Positions 41,701-46,900 of a DNA stretch of 64,000 nt are shown here, piece by piece. The stretch spans positions 1,240,001 through 1,304,000 of the forward strand of contig JBAIAC010000026.1 in the NCBI GenBank assembly GCA_037349315.1, given 5' to 3'. This stretch comes from Chelydra serpentina (taxonomy: Eukaryota; Chordata; Testudines; Chelydridae). The position numbers and the translations under genes were made by a program. The notes below the pieces were generated by a model, which did no database searches, had not been told where the DNA came from, and saw only the letters and a program-made list of their open reading frames with translations. Within the stretch, counting starts at the first letter, position 1, and each line of letters starts with the position of its first letter.

Positions 41701-43801
41701 TGCTCCTCCAGCTCTAGTGGTCTTCGGTCTGGCGCTCTAGCTCCTTTTTATAGGGCCCTCCTGGGCCCTGATTGACTGCTTCCATTGCAGCCACTCTAGT
41801 CTGCTTGGAGGATTTCTTCATTGCTCCTTATCTGGGATATGAGAGGGAGGACCCTGAGGCCTCCAGCAGGAGGCCTCTAGGCCTAGTCCATCCCATCACA
41901 AGGACCCTTAATTTATTTATACAACCACTTTCTCAGCATCTGAATTACTTGCCTAATAACACTGAAATCAAACTGCTCTCAGTGCCCCTCGTGACTAGTT
42001 CACAAGCAGGGCAAAGGGTGCCAACAGAGGAAGAGCTATGAGGATGGGAGGGGTGATGTGAACAGAAAGGCAGGATGCTGGAGAGAGCTACAGGAGGAGC
42101 TGGGATGTCTTTTGGGCATTTAGGAGCTTTAGAGCTTTGTGTCCCAGTTGATGGAGTCCATCTCCTACAGGCCTATTGGTATGTCCCAGCTCATGTGTGT
42201 TACATAATTGTGTCCCACGGAACGTTTCAGTTATAAAAAGAGAGCATGCTGGGTGCTTACAGGAGGCAAACGGGGAATTTACAAGTGTCCTTATCCAGCT
42301 CGTAAAATAGCATCGTTCTCCATGTCGTTTGTTTCTCTGCAAAGACTGATGTGGAAACTGAAGGGCAAGGGCATGCCCGACTAACCTAATTGCCTTCTAT
42401 GATGAGATAACTGGCTCTGTGGATGAGGGGAAAGCAGTGGATGTGCTATTTCTTGACTTTAGCAAAGCTTTTGATACAGTCTCCCACAGTGTTCTTGCCA
42501 GCAAGTTAAAGAAGTATGGGTTGGATGAATGGACGGTAAGGTGGATAGAAAACTGGCTGGATGGTCGTGCTCAACGGGTAGTGATCAATGGCTCCATGTC
42601 TAGTTGGCAGCCGGTATCAAGTGGAGTTCCCCAAGGGTCGGTGCTGGGGCCGGTTTTGTTCAATATCTTCATCAACGATCTGGAGGATGGTGTGGACTGC
42701 ACCCTTAGCAAGTTTGCAGATGACACTAAACTGGGAGGAGTGTTTGATATGCTGGAGGGTAGGGACAGGATACAGAGGGACCTAGACAAATGAGAGGACT
42801 GGGCCAAAAGAAATCTGATGAGGTTCAACAAGGACAAGTGCAGAGTTCTGCACTTAGGACGGAAGAATCCCATGCACTGCTACAGACTAGGGACTGAATG
42901 GCTGGGCAGCAGTTCTTCAGAAAAGGACCTAGGGGTTACAGTGGACGAAAAGCTGAATATGAGTCAACAGTGTGCCCTTGTTGCCAAGAAGGCTAACGGC
43001 ATTTTGGGCTGTATAAGTAGGGGCATTTCCAGCAGATCGAGGGACATGATTGTTCCCCTCTATTTGGCACTGGTGGGGCCTCATTTGGAGTAGTGTGTCC
43101 AGTTTTGGGCCCCACACTACAAGAAGGATGTGGATAAATTGGAAAGAGTCCAATGGAGGGCAACAAAAATGATTAGGGGGCTGGAGCACATGACTTATGA
43201 GGAGAGGCTGAGGGAACTGGGATTGTTTAGCCTGCAGAAGAGTGAGGGGGGATTTGATAGCAGCTTTCAACTACCTAAAAGGGGGTTCCAAAGAGGCTGG
43301 ATCTAGACTGTTCTCAGTGGTAGATGATGACAGAACAAGGAGTAATGGTCTCAAGTTGCAGAGGGGGAGGTTTAGGTTGGATATTAGGAAAAACTTTTTC
43401 ACTAGTAGGGTGGTGAAGCACTGGAATGGGTTACCTAGGGAGGTGGTGGAATCTCCTTCCTTAGAGGTTTTTAAGGTCAGGCTTGACAAAGCCCTGGCTG
43501 GGATGATGTAGTTGGGGTTGGTCCTGCTTTGAGCAGGGGGTTGGACTAGATGACCTCCTGAGGTCCCTTCCAACCCTGAGATTCTATGATTCTATGAAGT
43601 CCTGTTAATTATGTTTCCTACCTCGCCCCCTAGGTTGCCCCAGCAGAAGGCTTTTCTGACCTTGCTATGCAAGTGATGACTTCTCCGTCCAAGAACTACA
43701 TCCTGTCTGTTATCACAGTCGGCATCTGTGTACTCTTCCTGATTGGCCTCCTGTGCGGACGCATCACCAAGCGGGTGACAAGAGAGCTCAAGGACAGGTA
43801 G
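615..43801 (+). CDS. GLG1: GLG1 (Golgi glycoprotein 1 / cysteine-rich FGF receptor / ESL-1), 21 exons, 5'-partial
   Basis: Twenty-one exons, each bounded by AG and GT, join in phase into about 854 codons plus a TAG stop. GLG1 is a single-pass type I membrane glycoprotein of the Golgi. It is known as an FGF-binding protein, an E-selectin ligand and a factor affecting FGF and TGF-beta trafficking. The reading frame shows the family hallmark: successive repeats of roughly 60 residues with regularly spaced cysteines (for example [37 protein letters not shown]). Near the C-terminus is a hydrophobic span ([19 protein letters not shown]) followed by a short basic tail ending KDR. N-glycosylation sequons NET, NLT and NDT are visible. 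Exon sequences are close to my memory of the human protein (about 1179 residues), so roughly the first 325 residues, including the signal peptide, lie before the window. No frameshift or internal stop was seen. The introns hold most of the mobile elements in the window. Confidence 0.96.
687..3763. other. GLG1 intron with one CR1 copy
   Basis: A 3.1 kb intron. Apart from the minus-strand CR1 at about 2403-3293 I see only unclassified sequence. The short open frames here are CR1 fragments or chance. Confidence 0.7.
2403..3293 (-). mobile_element. CR1 LINE, 5'-truncated (3' half of ORF2 and 3'UTR)
   Basis: The low-coordinate edge reads as the reverse complement of the CR1 3' terminus (TAGAATCATAGAATATCAGG). 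On the minus strand the sequence translates, with frame breaks, to the C-terminal part of CR1 ORF2: the palm-distal segment [19 protein letters not shown], then [17 protein letters not shown] and the end [11 protein letters not shown]. The frame is split in two around 2830, and other copies differ by small indels, so it is dead. The high-coordinate edge stops in the FADDTKLGG region (motif C), giving 5' truncation. The Harbinger- and hAT-type elements elsewhere are unrelated to it. Confidence 0.93.
3764..3947 (+). CDS. GLG1: GLG1 visible exon 2
   Basis: Begins [17 protein letters not shown] and ends [11 protein letters not shown] plus one base of a split Gly codon. The acceptor is ttcctcag and the donor G|gtgaga. 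It has 184 bases (phase 0 to 1). Five cysteines in the family spacing are visible. Confidence 0.95.
3948..5373. other. GLG1 intron
   Basis: A 1.4 kb intron with no clear gene or classified repeat. A short TTAATAGCAA-type duplication lies near 4015-4060. Confidence 0.5.
5374..5588 (+). CDS. GLG1: GLG1 visible exon 3
   Basis: Completes the split Gly, then [18 protein letters not shown] and on to [12 protein letters not shown]. The acceptor is cctag and the donor GCG|gtaagg. It has 215 bases. It contains the repeat core [12 protein letters not shown] and is very close to the human sequence. Confidence 0.95.
6407..6719. mobile_element. hAT-type non-autonomous DNA transposon with 8-bp TSD
   Basis: The left end is CAGGGGTCGGCAACCT and the right end AGGTTGCCTACCCCA, which form imperfect terminal inverted repeats. 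Both sides carry the same 8 bases AGCTAAAC (6399-6406 and 6720-6727), the duplication length of hAT elements. The interior is AT-rich and has no transposase. The TIR resembles the Charlie-like hAT class. Confidence 0.88.
6785..7053. mobile_element. GC-rich hAT-type element with 8-bp TSD
   Basis: Flanked by CTCATTGC on both sides (6777-6784 and 7054-7061). The ends CACAGGGGCTGAC and GTCGGCGCCCCTG are inverted repeats. The interior is very GC-rich with repeated GCGTCGGGGGCGGGGCCCC motifs in both orientations. It belongs to the same family as 53251-53552, in the opposite orientation. The open frames across it are compositional artefacts. Confidence 0.82.
7990..8250. mobile_element. Short PIF/Harbinger-like element (MITE)
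   Basis: The ends GGGCTTGTCTACACTA and TAGTGTAGACTAGCCC are inverted repeats, flanked on each side by CTA. About 260 bp long with no coding capacity. It shares its termini with the elements near 25.5, 29.3-31.1, 39.0 and 58.0 kb. Confidence 0.75.
9223..10045 (+). mobile_element. LTR-like block (probable solo LTR), edges uncertain
   Basis: Begins TGTACCAGGCCCTGAGGCC and carries a promoter-like arrangement: CCAAT at 9366-9370 and TATAAAAGG at 9389-9397. The start resembles the reverse complement of the better-delimited LTR at 41353-41900 (CCTCCTGCTGGAGGCCTCA against CCCCCTGCTGGAGACCTCA). The right edge is obscured by the adjoining GC-rich repeat. A GGGGG on each side could be a duplication but is weak evidence. 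No gag or pol frame was recognised. Confidence 0.5.
9366..9397 (+). promoter_or_regulatory. LTR promoter-like CCAAT + TATA
   Basis: CCAAT (9366-9370) lies 18 bases before TATAAAAGG (9389-9397) inside the LTR-like block. Motif recognition only. Confidence 0.4.
10046..10480. repeat. GC-rich dispersed repeat with CCAAT inverted pair
   Basis: Related to 32055-32818. Shared landmarks in order: CCCATTGGCC-AGGAATCGCG-ACCAATGGGAG (10181-10211), a TAGGAGCC block, a donor-like GGTAAG, then C-rich degenerate tandem units of the CCTGCCCTCTGAACCCCT type. Family unknown to me. Confidence 0.6.
10489..10641. mobile_element. Short hAT-type MITE
   Basis: Inverted termini TAGGGCCCTACCAATTTCATG and CATGAATTTGGTAGGGCCCTA. 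The flanks CCCATCAT and TCCATCAC match at six of eight positions, consistent with an aged 8-bp duplication. Confidence 0.72.
10659..10785. mobile_element. Short DNA-transposon MITE (hAT-like ends)
   Basis: Inverted ends GGGTGACCAGATGTCC and TGTCTGGTCATCC around an AT/C-rich core. Starts 17 bases after the preceding MITE ends. The duplication is not clearly readable. Confidence 0.6.
11240..11361 (+). CDS. GLG1: GLG1 visible exon 4
   Basis: [20 protein letters not shown] through CKHIRSGDP plus two bases of a split Met. The acceptor is ctctttcag and the donor AT|gtaagt. It has 122 bases. Confidence 0.95.
11362..12149. other. GLG1 intron with GT microsatellite
   Basis: The only feature I see is the GT array at 11780-11824. 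Confidence 0.6.
11780..11824. repeat. (GT)n microsatellite
   Basis: About 22 GT units with one interruption (GTAT). Confidence 0.97.
12150..12251 (+). CDS. GLG1: GLG1 visible exon 5
   Basis: Completes Met, then [19 protein letters not shown] and on to FISRDW plus two bases of Lys. The acceptor is gttcccag and the donor AA|gtgagt. Confidence 0.95.
12252..14925. other. GLG1 intron (no classified feature)
   Basis: 2.7 kb without a repeat I can name. The open frames are short and lack any motif. Confidence 0.5.
14926..15082 (+). CDS. GLG1: GLG1 visible exon 6
   Basis: (K)[17 protein letters not shown] through [11 protein letters not shown]. The acceptor is ttctacag and the donor AGG|gtatgc. 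Contains the NET sequon. The segment after it ([14 protein letters not shown]) is the least conserved part relative to human. Confidence 0.94.
15083..16996. other. GLG1 intron (no classified feature)
   Basis: 1.9 kb of unique-looking sequence. I see no repeat or RNA gene. Confidence 0.5.
16997..17134 (+). CDS. GLG1: GLG1 visible exon 7
   Basis: [21 protein letters not shown] through [12 protein letters not shown], 46 codons in phase 0. The acceptor is atttag and the donor CAG|gtactg. Confidence 0.95.
17702..17841. mobile_element. hAT-type MITE with 8-bp TSD
   Basis: Starts CATAGGTGCTGGAA and ends with its inverted partner TTCCAGC followed by a C run. The flanks TTTGGTAT (17694-17701) and TTTGGTAG (17842-17849) match at seven of eight bases. 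The CATAGG-type start also occurs at the GC-rich element at 53251. Confidence 0.75.
18316..18420 (+). mobile_element. MIR SINE fragment
   Basis: The order GGAGTTTGAGTTCTGCTCC…CTTGTGCAAATCACTTCTC…CTCATCTACCCTCTCTGTAAAA follows the MIR core and flank in sense orientation. An ancient amniote SINE, heavily diverged. Confidence 0.65.
18888..18974 (+). CDS. GLG1: GLG1 visible exon 8
   Basis: [20 protein letters not shown] through NLTELESE, 29 codons in phase 0. Carries the NLT sequon. The donor is GAG|gtaagt. Confidence 0.95.
18975..19950. other. GLG1 intron with an 18-bp hairpin
   Basis: Holds the inverted repeat at 19064-19113. Otherwise unclassified. Confidence 0.55.
19064..19113. repeat. Perfect 18-bp inverted repeat, 14-base loop
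   Basis: GCATTTCTGTGGTGGGTT (19064-19081) is exactly reverse-complemented at 19096-19113. Confidence 0.85.
19951..20013 (+). CDS. GLG1: GLG1 visible exon 9
   Basis: A 21-codon exon from [14 protein letters not shown] to TFCH, phase 0 on both sides. The acceptor is tcttctgcag and the donor CAT|gtaagt. Confidence 0.94.
20014..20998. other. GLG1 intron with TG/CG array
   Basis: The only feature seen is the dinucleotide array at 20688-20739. Confidence 0.55.
20688..20739. repeat. (TG)n(CG)n microsatellite
   Basis: About 21 TG units run directly into CGCGCGCGC. Alternating purine-pyrimidine throughout. Confidence 0.96.
20999..21112 (+). CDS. GLG1: GLG1 visible exon 10
   Basis: [20 protein letters not shown] through GVTHFQL, 38 codons in phase 0. 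The acceptor is tccttcag and the donor CTG|gtgagc. Confidence 0.95.
21892..22072 (-). mobile_element. Cryptodiran tRNA-derived SINE with CR1-like tail
   Basis: On the minus strand the head reads as a pol III promoter: box A-like TAGCTCAGTGGTTTGAGCA and box B-like GGTTGTGAGTTCAATCC. The other end is the CR1-type tail, here TAGAATCATAGAATATCAGG on the + strand. This matches the known tortoise pol III SINE design with a tRNA-Lys-like head and a CR1 3' tail. Confidence 0.88.
22364..22559 (-). mobile_element. CR1 3'-end fragment
   Basis: ATGGAATCATAGAATCTCAGG followed by the CR1 3'UTR and the last coding segment, reverse orientation. It stops abruptly after …CACCACCCTACTAGTGAA, where the palindromic element begins. 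Confidence 0.9.
22560..22950. mobile_element. Unclassified element ending in a perfect 27-bp inverted repeat
   Basis: A GC-rich left part carries a TGTGACTT motif that recurs before the hairpin. The right part is an inverted repeat with 27-base identical arms (22821-22847 and 22921-22947, beginning TTTTGTCAGGGATATTTTTA) around about 73 bases. Looks like a DNA-transposon derivative. Family unknown to me. Confidence 0.55.
23302..23390 (+). CDS. GLG1: GLG1 visible exon 11
   Basis: [19 protein letters not shown] through CPNIKK plus two bases of Lys. The acceptor is ttctcttag and the donor AA|gtatgt. Confidence 0.95.
23391..24322. other. GLG1 intron (no classified feature)
   Basis: Nothing recognised beyond intron sequence. 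Confidence 0.5.
24323..24440 (+). CDS. GLG1: GLG1 visible exon 12
   Basis: (K)[19 protein letters not shown] through LRVEELEM. Contains the NDT sequon. The acceptor is ttctgcag and the donor ATG|gtaaat. Confidence 0.95.
24729..24840 (-). mobile_element. MIR SINE
   Basis: The + strand reads ACAAATGAGGAAGTTGAGGC…AAGTGACTTGTCCAAGGCCAC…GAGCAAGGATTAAAACC, the reverse complement of the MIR core. One of the better-preserved old repeats here. Confidence 0.85.
25170..25447. mobile_element. Multi-palindrome MITE (PIF/Harbinger-like family)
   Basis: Left end GGGTACATCTATACTTACC, flanked by TCA on each side. It contains two strong internal palindromes: a TTTATCGCGTCTTGTCTAGACGCGATAAA type at about 25221-25266 and a perfect hairpin at 25373-25441 with 30-base arms starting TTCGAACTAAGATACTTCGA-type sequence. 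Homologous to 58000-58294. Confidence 0.7.
25529..25785. mobile_element. Short PIF/Harbinger-like MITE
   Basis: TGGTTGTGTCTACACTGCC at one end and GTTGTAGACATACCC at the other. The flanks TTA/TAA are compatible with a TWA-type 3-bp duplication. Confidence 0.65.
26265..26357 (+). CDS. GLG1: GLG1 visible exon 13
   Basis: [19 protein letters not shown] through VPYGNAQ, 31 codons in phase 0. The acceptor is cttacag and the donor CAG|gtgatg. Confidence 0.95.
26358..26847. other. GLG1 intron (no classified feature)
   Basis: Nothing recognised. Confidence 0.5.
26848..26985 (+). CDS. GLG1: GLG1 visible exon 14
   Basis: [19 protein letters not shown] through MRVCKQMIK, 46 codons in phase 0. The donor is AAG|gtaaca. 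Confidence 0.95.
26986..28452. other. GLG1 intron (no classified feature)
   Basis: 1.5 kb without a repeat I can name. Short open frames only. Confidence 0.5.
28453..28576 (+). CDS. GLG1: GLG1 visible exon 15
   Basis: [19 protein letters not shown] through RQITQNT plus one base of Asp. The acceptor is ttgcag and the donor G|gtacca. Confidence 0.94.
28577..28958. other. GLG1 intron (no classified feature)
   Basis: A 382-base intron. Nothing recognised. Confidence 0.55.
28959..29101 (+). CDS. GLG1: GLG1 visible exon 16
   Basis: (D)[17 protein letters not shown] through [10 protein letters not shown]. The acceptor is tcatctag and the donor CAG|gtgagt. Confidence 0.95.
29102..31209. other. GLG1 intron largely made of a Harbinger-like element
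   Basis: 1810 of 2108 bases are the element at 29271-31080. Confidence 0.75.
29271..31080. mobile_element. PIF/Harbinger-like non-autonomous DNA transposon, 1.8 kb, TTA duplications
   Basis: TTA (29268-29270) precedes GCCCTGGTCTACACTA and TTA (31081-31083) follows TAGTGTAGACATACCC. These inverted ends and the 3-bp TWA duplication are what PIF/Harbinger elements show. No transposase frame exists. The interior contains a duplicated module of about 110 bases (29785-29890 and 30700-30810, both with CTTGCAG-GCTATGGC and GCGAAAGGATT). A second, tandem duplication also occurs (about 30367-30460 and 30500-30600, sharing CAGGAGCTCAGGATGGCAGA). Subterminal blocks (29461-29505, 30906-30955) share CAGTGCACC-type sequence. 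Confidence 0.82.
31210..31311 (+). CDS. GLG1: GLG1 visible exon 17
   Basis: [20 protein letters not shown] through LQMHCSDE, 34 codons in phase 0. The acceptor is ctcgatag and the donor GAG|gtagga. Confidence 0.94.
31940..32818. repeat. GC-rich dispersed repeat, unclassified
   Basis: The left part has two similar GGTTAAATT-TACAGCA units (about 31944 and 31993). The middle matches 10046-10480: a CCAATGGGAG motif, TAGGAGCCGGA, and a donor-like GAGGTAAGCC. Then come C-rich degenerate tandem units of the CCTGCACCCCAAACCCCTCATCCCC type and a terminus AAGTTGGCAACCCTA. Confidence 0.55.
33186..34845. mobile_element. DIRS-like retroelement relic with inverted termini
   Basis: The left end (about 33186-33260) is an inverted match to the right end (about 34795-34845). 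For example, the reverse complement of the left reads CTCAAGTGGAATACATA and the right reads CTCGAGTGGAATACACA, followed by CACTTG(G/A)AGA on both. Inverted terminal repeats are typical of DIRS elements. A + strand frame at about 33499 starts [13 protein letters not shown] and, after a stop, gives [10 protein letters not shown], a cysteine pattern like the DIRS Gag-like N-terminus. A frame near 34276-34476 ending [11 protein letters not shown]…[13 protein letters not shown] resembles the C-terminal part of DIRS polyproteins. The middle is deleted and interrupted by another element. Confidence 0.6.
33833..34045. mobile_element. hAT-type MITE (Charlie-like ends)
   Basis: The left end CAGTGATTCTCAAACG and right end CAGTTTGAGA are inverted repeats. 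The body has GACCCCCTGAGGGGTC-type palindromic sequence near the right end. The duplication is not readable. Confidence 0.68.
35773..36098 (-). mobile_element. CR1 3'-end fragment
   Basis: Begins with the reverse-complemented CR1 terminus (GAATCATAGAATCTCAGG). It covers the 3'UTR and the codons for [19 protein letters not shown] and the C-terminal [11 protein letters not shown]. Confidence 0.92.
37329..37436 (+). CDS. GLG1: GLG1 visible exon 18
   Basis: [20 protein letters not shown] through KPELCKK, 36 codons in phase 0. The acceptor is ccaaacag and the donor AAG|gtaaaa. The open frame continues into the intron on both sides, so the boundaries rest on splice signals and similarity to human GLG1. 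Confidence 0.93.
37437..38382. other. GLG1 intron with a 219-bp near-palindrome
   Basis: Holds the head-to-head inverted repeat at 38135-38353, ending 29 bases before the next exon. Confidence 0.7.
38091..38353. mobile_element. Two head-to-head copies of a dispersed element (219-bp near-perfect palindrome)
   Basis: The left arm (38135-38240) and right arm (38248-38353) are almost exact reverse complements around a 7-base centre (CTGCCCC). The repeat unit contains GAAGAAGTGGGTATTCACCC and ACGAAAGCTTATGCTTC. A leader GTATCAGAGGGGTAGCTGTG (from about 38097) precedes only the left copy. The unit is a common sauropsid dispersed repeat. I suspect a Penelope-like origin but cannot prove it. Confidence 0.7.
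38383..38503 (+). CDS. GLG1: GLG1 visible exon 19
   Basis: [19 protein letters not shown] through IPPGRGR plus one base of Gln. The acceptor is ctctacag and the donor C|gtaagt. Confidence 0.95.
38504..39726. other. GLG1 intron with one Harbinger-like MITE
   Basis: Holds the element at 38983-39266. The rest is unclassified. Confidence 0.6.
38983..39266. mobile_element. PIF/Harbinger-like MITE with ACA duplications
   Basis: The ends GGGCTTGTCTACAGAC and GTAGTGTAGACAAGGCC are inverted repeats, flanked by ACA on both sides. Internal palindromes as in the copies at 25.2 and 58.0 kb, but diverged. Confidence 0.75.
39727..39833 (+). CDS. GLG1: GLG1 visible exon 20
   Basis: (Q)[19 protein letters not shown] through EMWSYAAK. 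The acceptor is ttttgcag and the donor AAG|gtgagg. Confidence 0.95.
41353..41900 (-). mobile_element. Solo LTR, 548 bp, with 5-bp AGGAC duplication
   Basis: AGGAC (41348-41352) precedes TGTAATGGGTGG and AGGAC (41901-41905) follows CCCATCACA. The ends are therefore TG…CA with a 5-bp duplication. A TATAAAAAGG box on the minus strand (41743-41752) gives the orientation. No internal genes remain, as expected after LTR-LTR recombination. Diverged from the LTRs at 59-61 kb, but shares the TATA-GGGCCC-CTGATT neighbourhood. Confidence 0.8.
42360..43598 (+). mobile_element. CR1 LINE, 5'-truncated, coding frame broken
   Basis: Starts within the reverse-transcriptase region (…[13 protein letters not shown]), includes motif A (FLDFSKAFD), motif B (GVPQGS) and motif C (FADD), and runs to the terminus GATTCTATGATTCTATGA. 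The frame is interrupted by TGA after [11 protein letters not shown] (42793), by TAG after HLE (about 43092) and by a frameshift near 43235. Very similar to the corresponding part of the 55-58 kb copy, so same subfamily. Confidence 0.95.
43634..43801 (+). CDS. GLG1: GLG1 terminal coding exon (visible exon 21)
   Basis: [20 protein letters not shown], then the membrane span [19 protein letters not shown], then [15 protein letters not shown] and TAG. The span and the basic flank facing the cytosol fit a type I Golgi protein. The acceptor is cgccccctag. The stop codon sits inside a donor-like ACAG|GTAGAG. Confidence 0.96.
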   Translation, partial: VAPAEGFSDLAMQVMTSPSKNYILSVITVGICVLFLIGLLCGRITKRVTRELKDR

Positions 43802-43898
43802 AGCCTGGATTGCCTGCTGAAGAAATGCCTGCCCAGTGCCCAGTTTGTACAGCCCTCCTCTGTATAGTCTGCCCACCCACCCCCTCCTGGGAGAGGAG

Positions 43899-43904
43899 AA
43901 TAAA
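43899..43904 (+). terminator. AATAAA, possible proximal polyadenylation signal
   Basis: 98 bases after the GLG1 stop codon (GAATAAAAAAAG). Could give a very short 3'UTR. No evidence of use. Confidence 0.3.
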
Positions 43905-46900
43905 AAAAGAATTAGAACAGCACCAGGTGTCGGCTCAGTGTTCCCATCTTGGATCCATGGCATCGTCACCATCCTATGAAAGAGTCGGCGTGCAGCATTG
44001 GCAGCCCAGCCAGCAGCGTTTGTTACCCCTTTGCTAGCAGACTCCTGTTACCTCCCTGTAGATGAGTCTCTTTATTGTATCGTTGGACCTGCCGTCACCA
44101 GATCAGACTGATAGCACCTGCAGCTCAAGCAGTTTTTAAGTAAATTTTTAAAGGAAGAAAAATATATAAGTACCAATCATATGAGTTAGGCAGTGTTTCT
44201 TACTGGGATGTATTCATGCTCTGTGGCTCGGTACAATTGAGGTAGGAAATTAGAGGGCAAATTGCATCACTCACCGCAGTTGGCCTTGTTTCGGACATCT
44301 TGCTCATCCTATCCCAAGCATCTTCAGGGCATGGTTTCAGACTAAAGATGTCAGTCAGCGGAGTCATGCTCCGAATGTCCTGTTTTTGTTGCTGTGGGTT
44401 TTTTGTTTGAGAAGACGATGCCCTCCAATTCCCATTTTCCTCTGCCACTCACAGGATAAAATAAAATACTGGCCACGATCAAAAACTCCGGTGGTCTGAT
44501 ATGCCATTTGAGCTGTATAGCATATACTTGATTAGGTTAGGGAAAGGGTGTGGAGGTTAGGCGTAGAAGAGCCAGTCAGTGTAATGCATTGACAGCTGCA
44601 TTGTGCATACCCTGATTAACTAGCCTATTAACCTTTGCTCATCAAAGGCAATGCAGTTGAATTTTGTCACTCCATTATTTCTCCAAGCGAAGACACCACG
44701 CCTTCCCTCGCCCTTCCCCCCTCCCCCGAATTAACTATTCAAAGATGGTCGTGATGATACATCAGCAACACTCCATGTTGCCCAGTGATGTTGAATGGGA
44801 TTGAGATACCAGTGTCTGTTTCAATAGAAGGATCATTTATGGGTTAGTGCAGTGATTCATCATTGGCCTCTGAGTCTTAATGCTTGAGTTACAGCAATAA
44901 AAATAGAGTCAGACTTTCAAACCTCTAAAACACTGGTTGATCTAGCTGGAATTTGGCATCTGGGGATGCTGCTGGCCCTAAATGCAAGCAGGAGAGAATG
45001 CTGATGGTGTGAGGTGAAGGACAGACACGTTGATCTTTAAGGGGAATAATTTTGTTGTCACCCACTGATATGCACACGTAGGCTCTAGTCACGTTTCCAG
45101 AACTGGGTTCCCAGCCCCATTTCCCAGCTCAAGGGAAACACCTTTAACTGTGGTAACTTTTACCATCTTCTTTGTTACCCAAGGAATGGCGGGAATGGAG
45201 CCTCCTCTAGACCTCTCTGTGCTTGGGACCTGGGATACACAGGTTGAGTGCGTGGTTCAAATGTGGCAGTGTTGCACGAAAGTCGGCATGTACAGTAAGA
45301 TATAGATATATATATTTTATTAACCTGTTAGATGTGTTCTCCTGTGCGTGCTGGAATATAAATCATGTGCCTAACACTGTCCATCTAGGCTAATGCTTGA
45401 GCCATAATTTTCTTTTCCTGCTCCCTGTTACTGCACTGCTAAGTAACTTCTGAAATTTCCAGTGTTATGTATTGATCTGATACAAGATAGAGGCATTTCT
45501 GGATGTGGACCAGCTGATTCTAATTATGCTATGTAAACAGACTGATCTCTAAAAATACTGTGATTGCTTTTGCAAAACGCTAGAGGGGTACAAAGTTATC
45601 TTCACCATGCCACTTTGAATGTAGAAAATAAACTATTTTGAGACCCAATCTTAGTAGTATGGTGATGACAGACCAGAAAAGCTCATGTGAAAGACAATTG
45701 GTGGTGGTGTCTGGAGTCGAACCATGAGAGCCAAGGGACTGTAAAGACTGGATGGGATGATGAGAGAACCTGAGCAGTGGAGCAGGTTCTGCAGAAGAGA
45801 TCTGTCATCTTGCTTGAGGTGCTGTAGGTTTCCAAACGGGTGACATGGAAATCATCCTTGGAACAGAAATGGAGATTAAATTACTTCCCCCACCTTCCTT
45901 GCCCAATGCTACTTGTGTGATTTCCCTGATTCTGCATGAGTGAATGAAGCTGAGGGCCAGGAAGGCGACGGCAGATCACATCACTTGCTTGAAGCATAAA
46001 AGGGTGTGCGTGACACACAAGTGTGCATGTGGCAGTTGCAAAAGCACATGGTTTCCCCTCTCAAAGTGTCATTGCAACACTTTGTAACTGTCGAGGCCGC
46101 AGGTCAGACAGATGGAATGGATTCAAAGTGCAGGAGGAGGGGGAACAAGATTGTATGTTCTCCCCAATGCACAGTCTTGCTTGTTTGGCAATCCTAGCAC
46201 TGCCTACATTTTGCTACGGCAAAATTGAATTACCGTCCAGAGACTTTGTATTTGGGAGGGAGCATTTGCTACCTGTTTAACTTGAAGAACCCAACTGAGG
46301 AGGTGTAAAATACATTGACTAGCATCTTCTGCTGAACCCCAAATGTAATTGTAGTGAAATACTGTAGATGGTTTGTCAGCCATGGTTCTGGCTGTGAAGC
46401 TTGGTGAGGGAAGAAGGGAAATACTGTTTTACTTTCCAACTTGATTTCTGTATTGGAGTAGGTTAGGACATGGGAAGACTTGATTTCCTGCATTTTCCAT
46501 TGCAGTAGATGTAAGAGGAATATTAAAGGCAAAAGACTAGTCAGCTGTGTAGTGTAGAGGGTAAGAACAGAGCCCTAGATAGGAAAGAGCAGACATTGTT
46601 CTGTGGAATGCAGGGTCTCTTCTTGAGTCCTCTTCTAGCCAATCTCTGTATATATGTGTGCGTGCTCAATTTGAATGCAGTATTGTCTCATTACTTTAAC
46701 CAACTGCAGTCATCCTCCCTGCTACTGTGTAGTGCTGAGACCTTCCTCTTATCCAGGTGCGTGATTGTTCCATTGGTGCAAAGCCTTCACTAAGCAAACC
46801 CCAAGCAGCAACTGCACGTTCTGGGTATTGCACTGAGCATCTGCAGTCTACCGGGTGTTTGCCTTCAAAATTTCATCCTGGGACTTAGTTTCAGATGTCA

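Larger units (their letters stand above)
39834..43633. other. GLG1 last intron with solo LTR and CR1
   Basis: 3.8 kb. Holds a solo LTR (41353-41900) and a 5'-truncated CR1 (about 42360-43598). AT-rich sequence at 40.0-40.9 kb is unclassified. Confidence 0.65.

Noticed and set aside
42419..43511. Functional second CR1 reverse transcriptase
   Set aside because: Stops at 42793 and about 43092 and a frameshift near 43235 break the frame; described as a dead copy.
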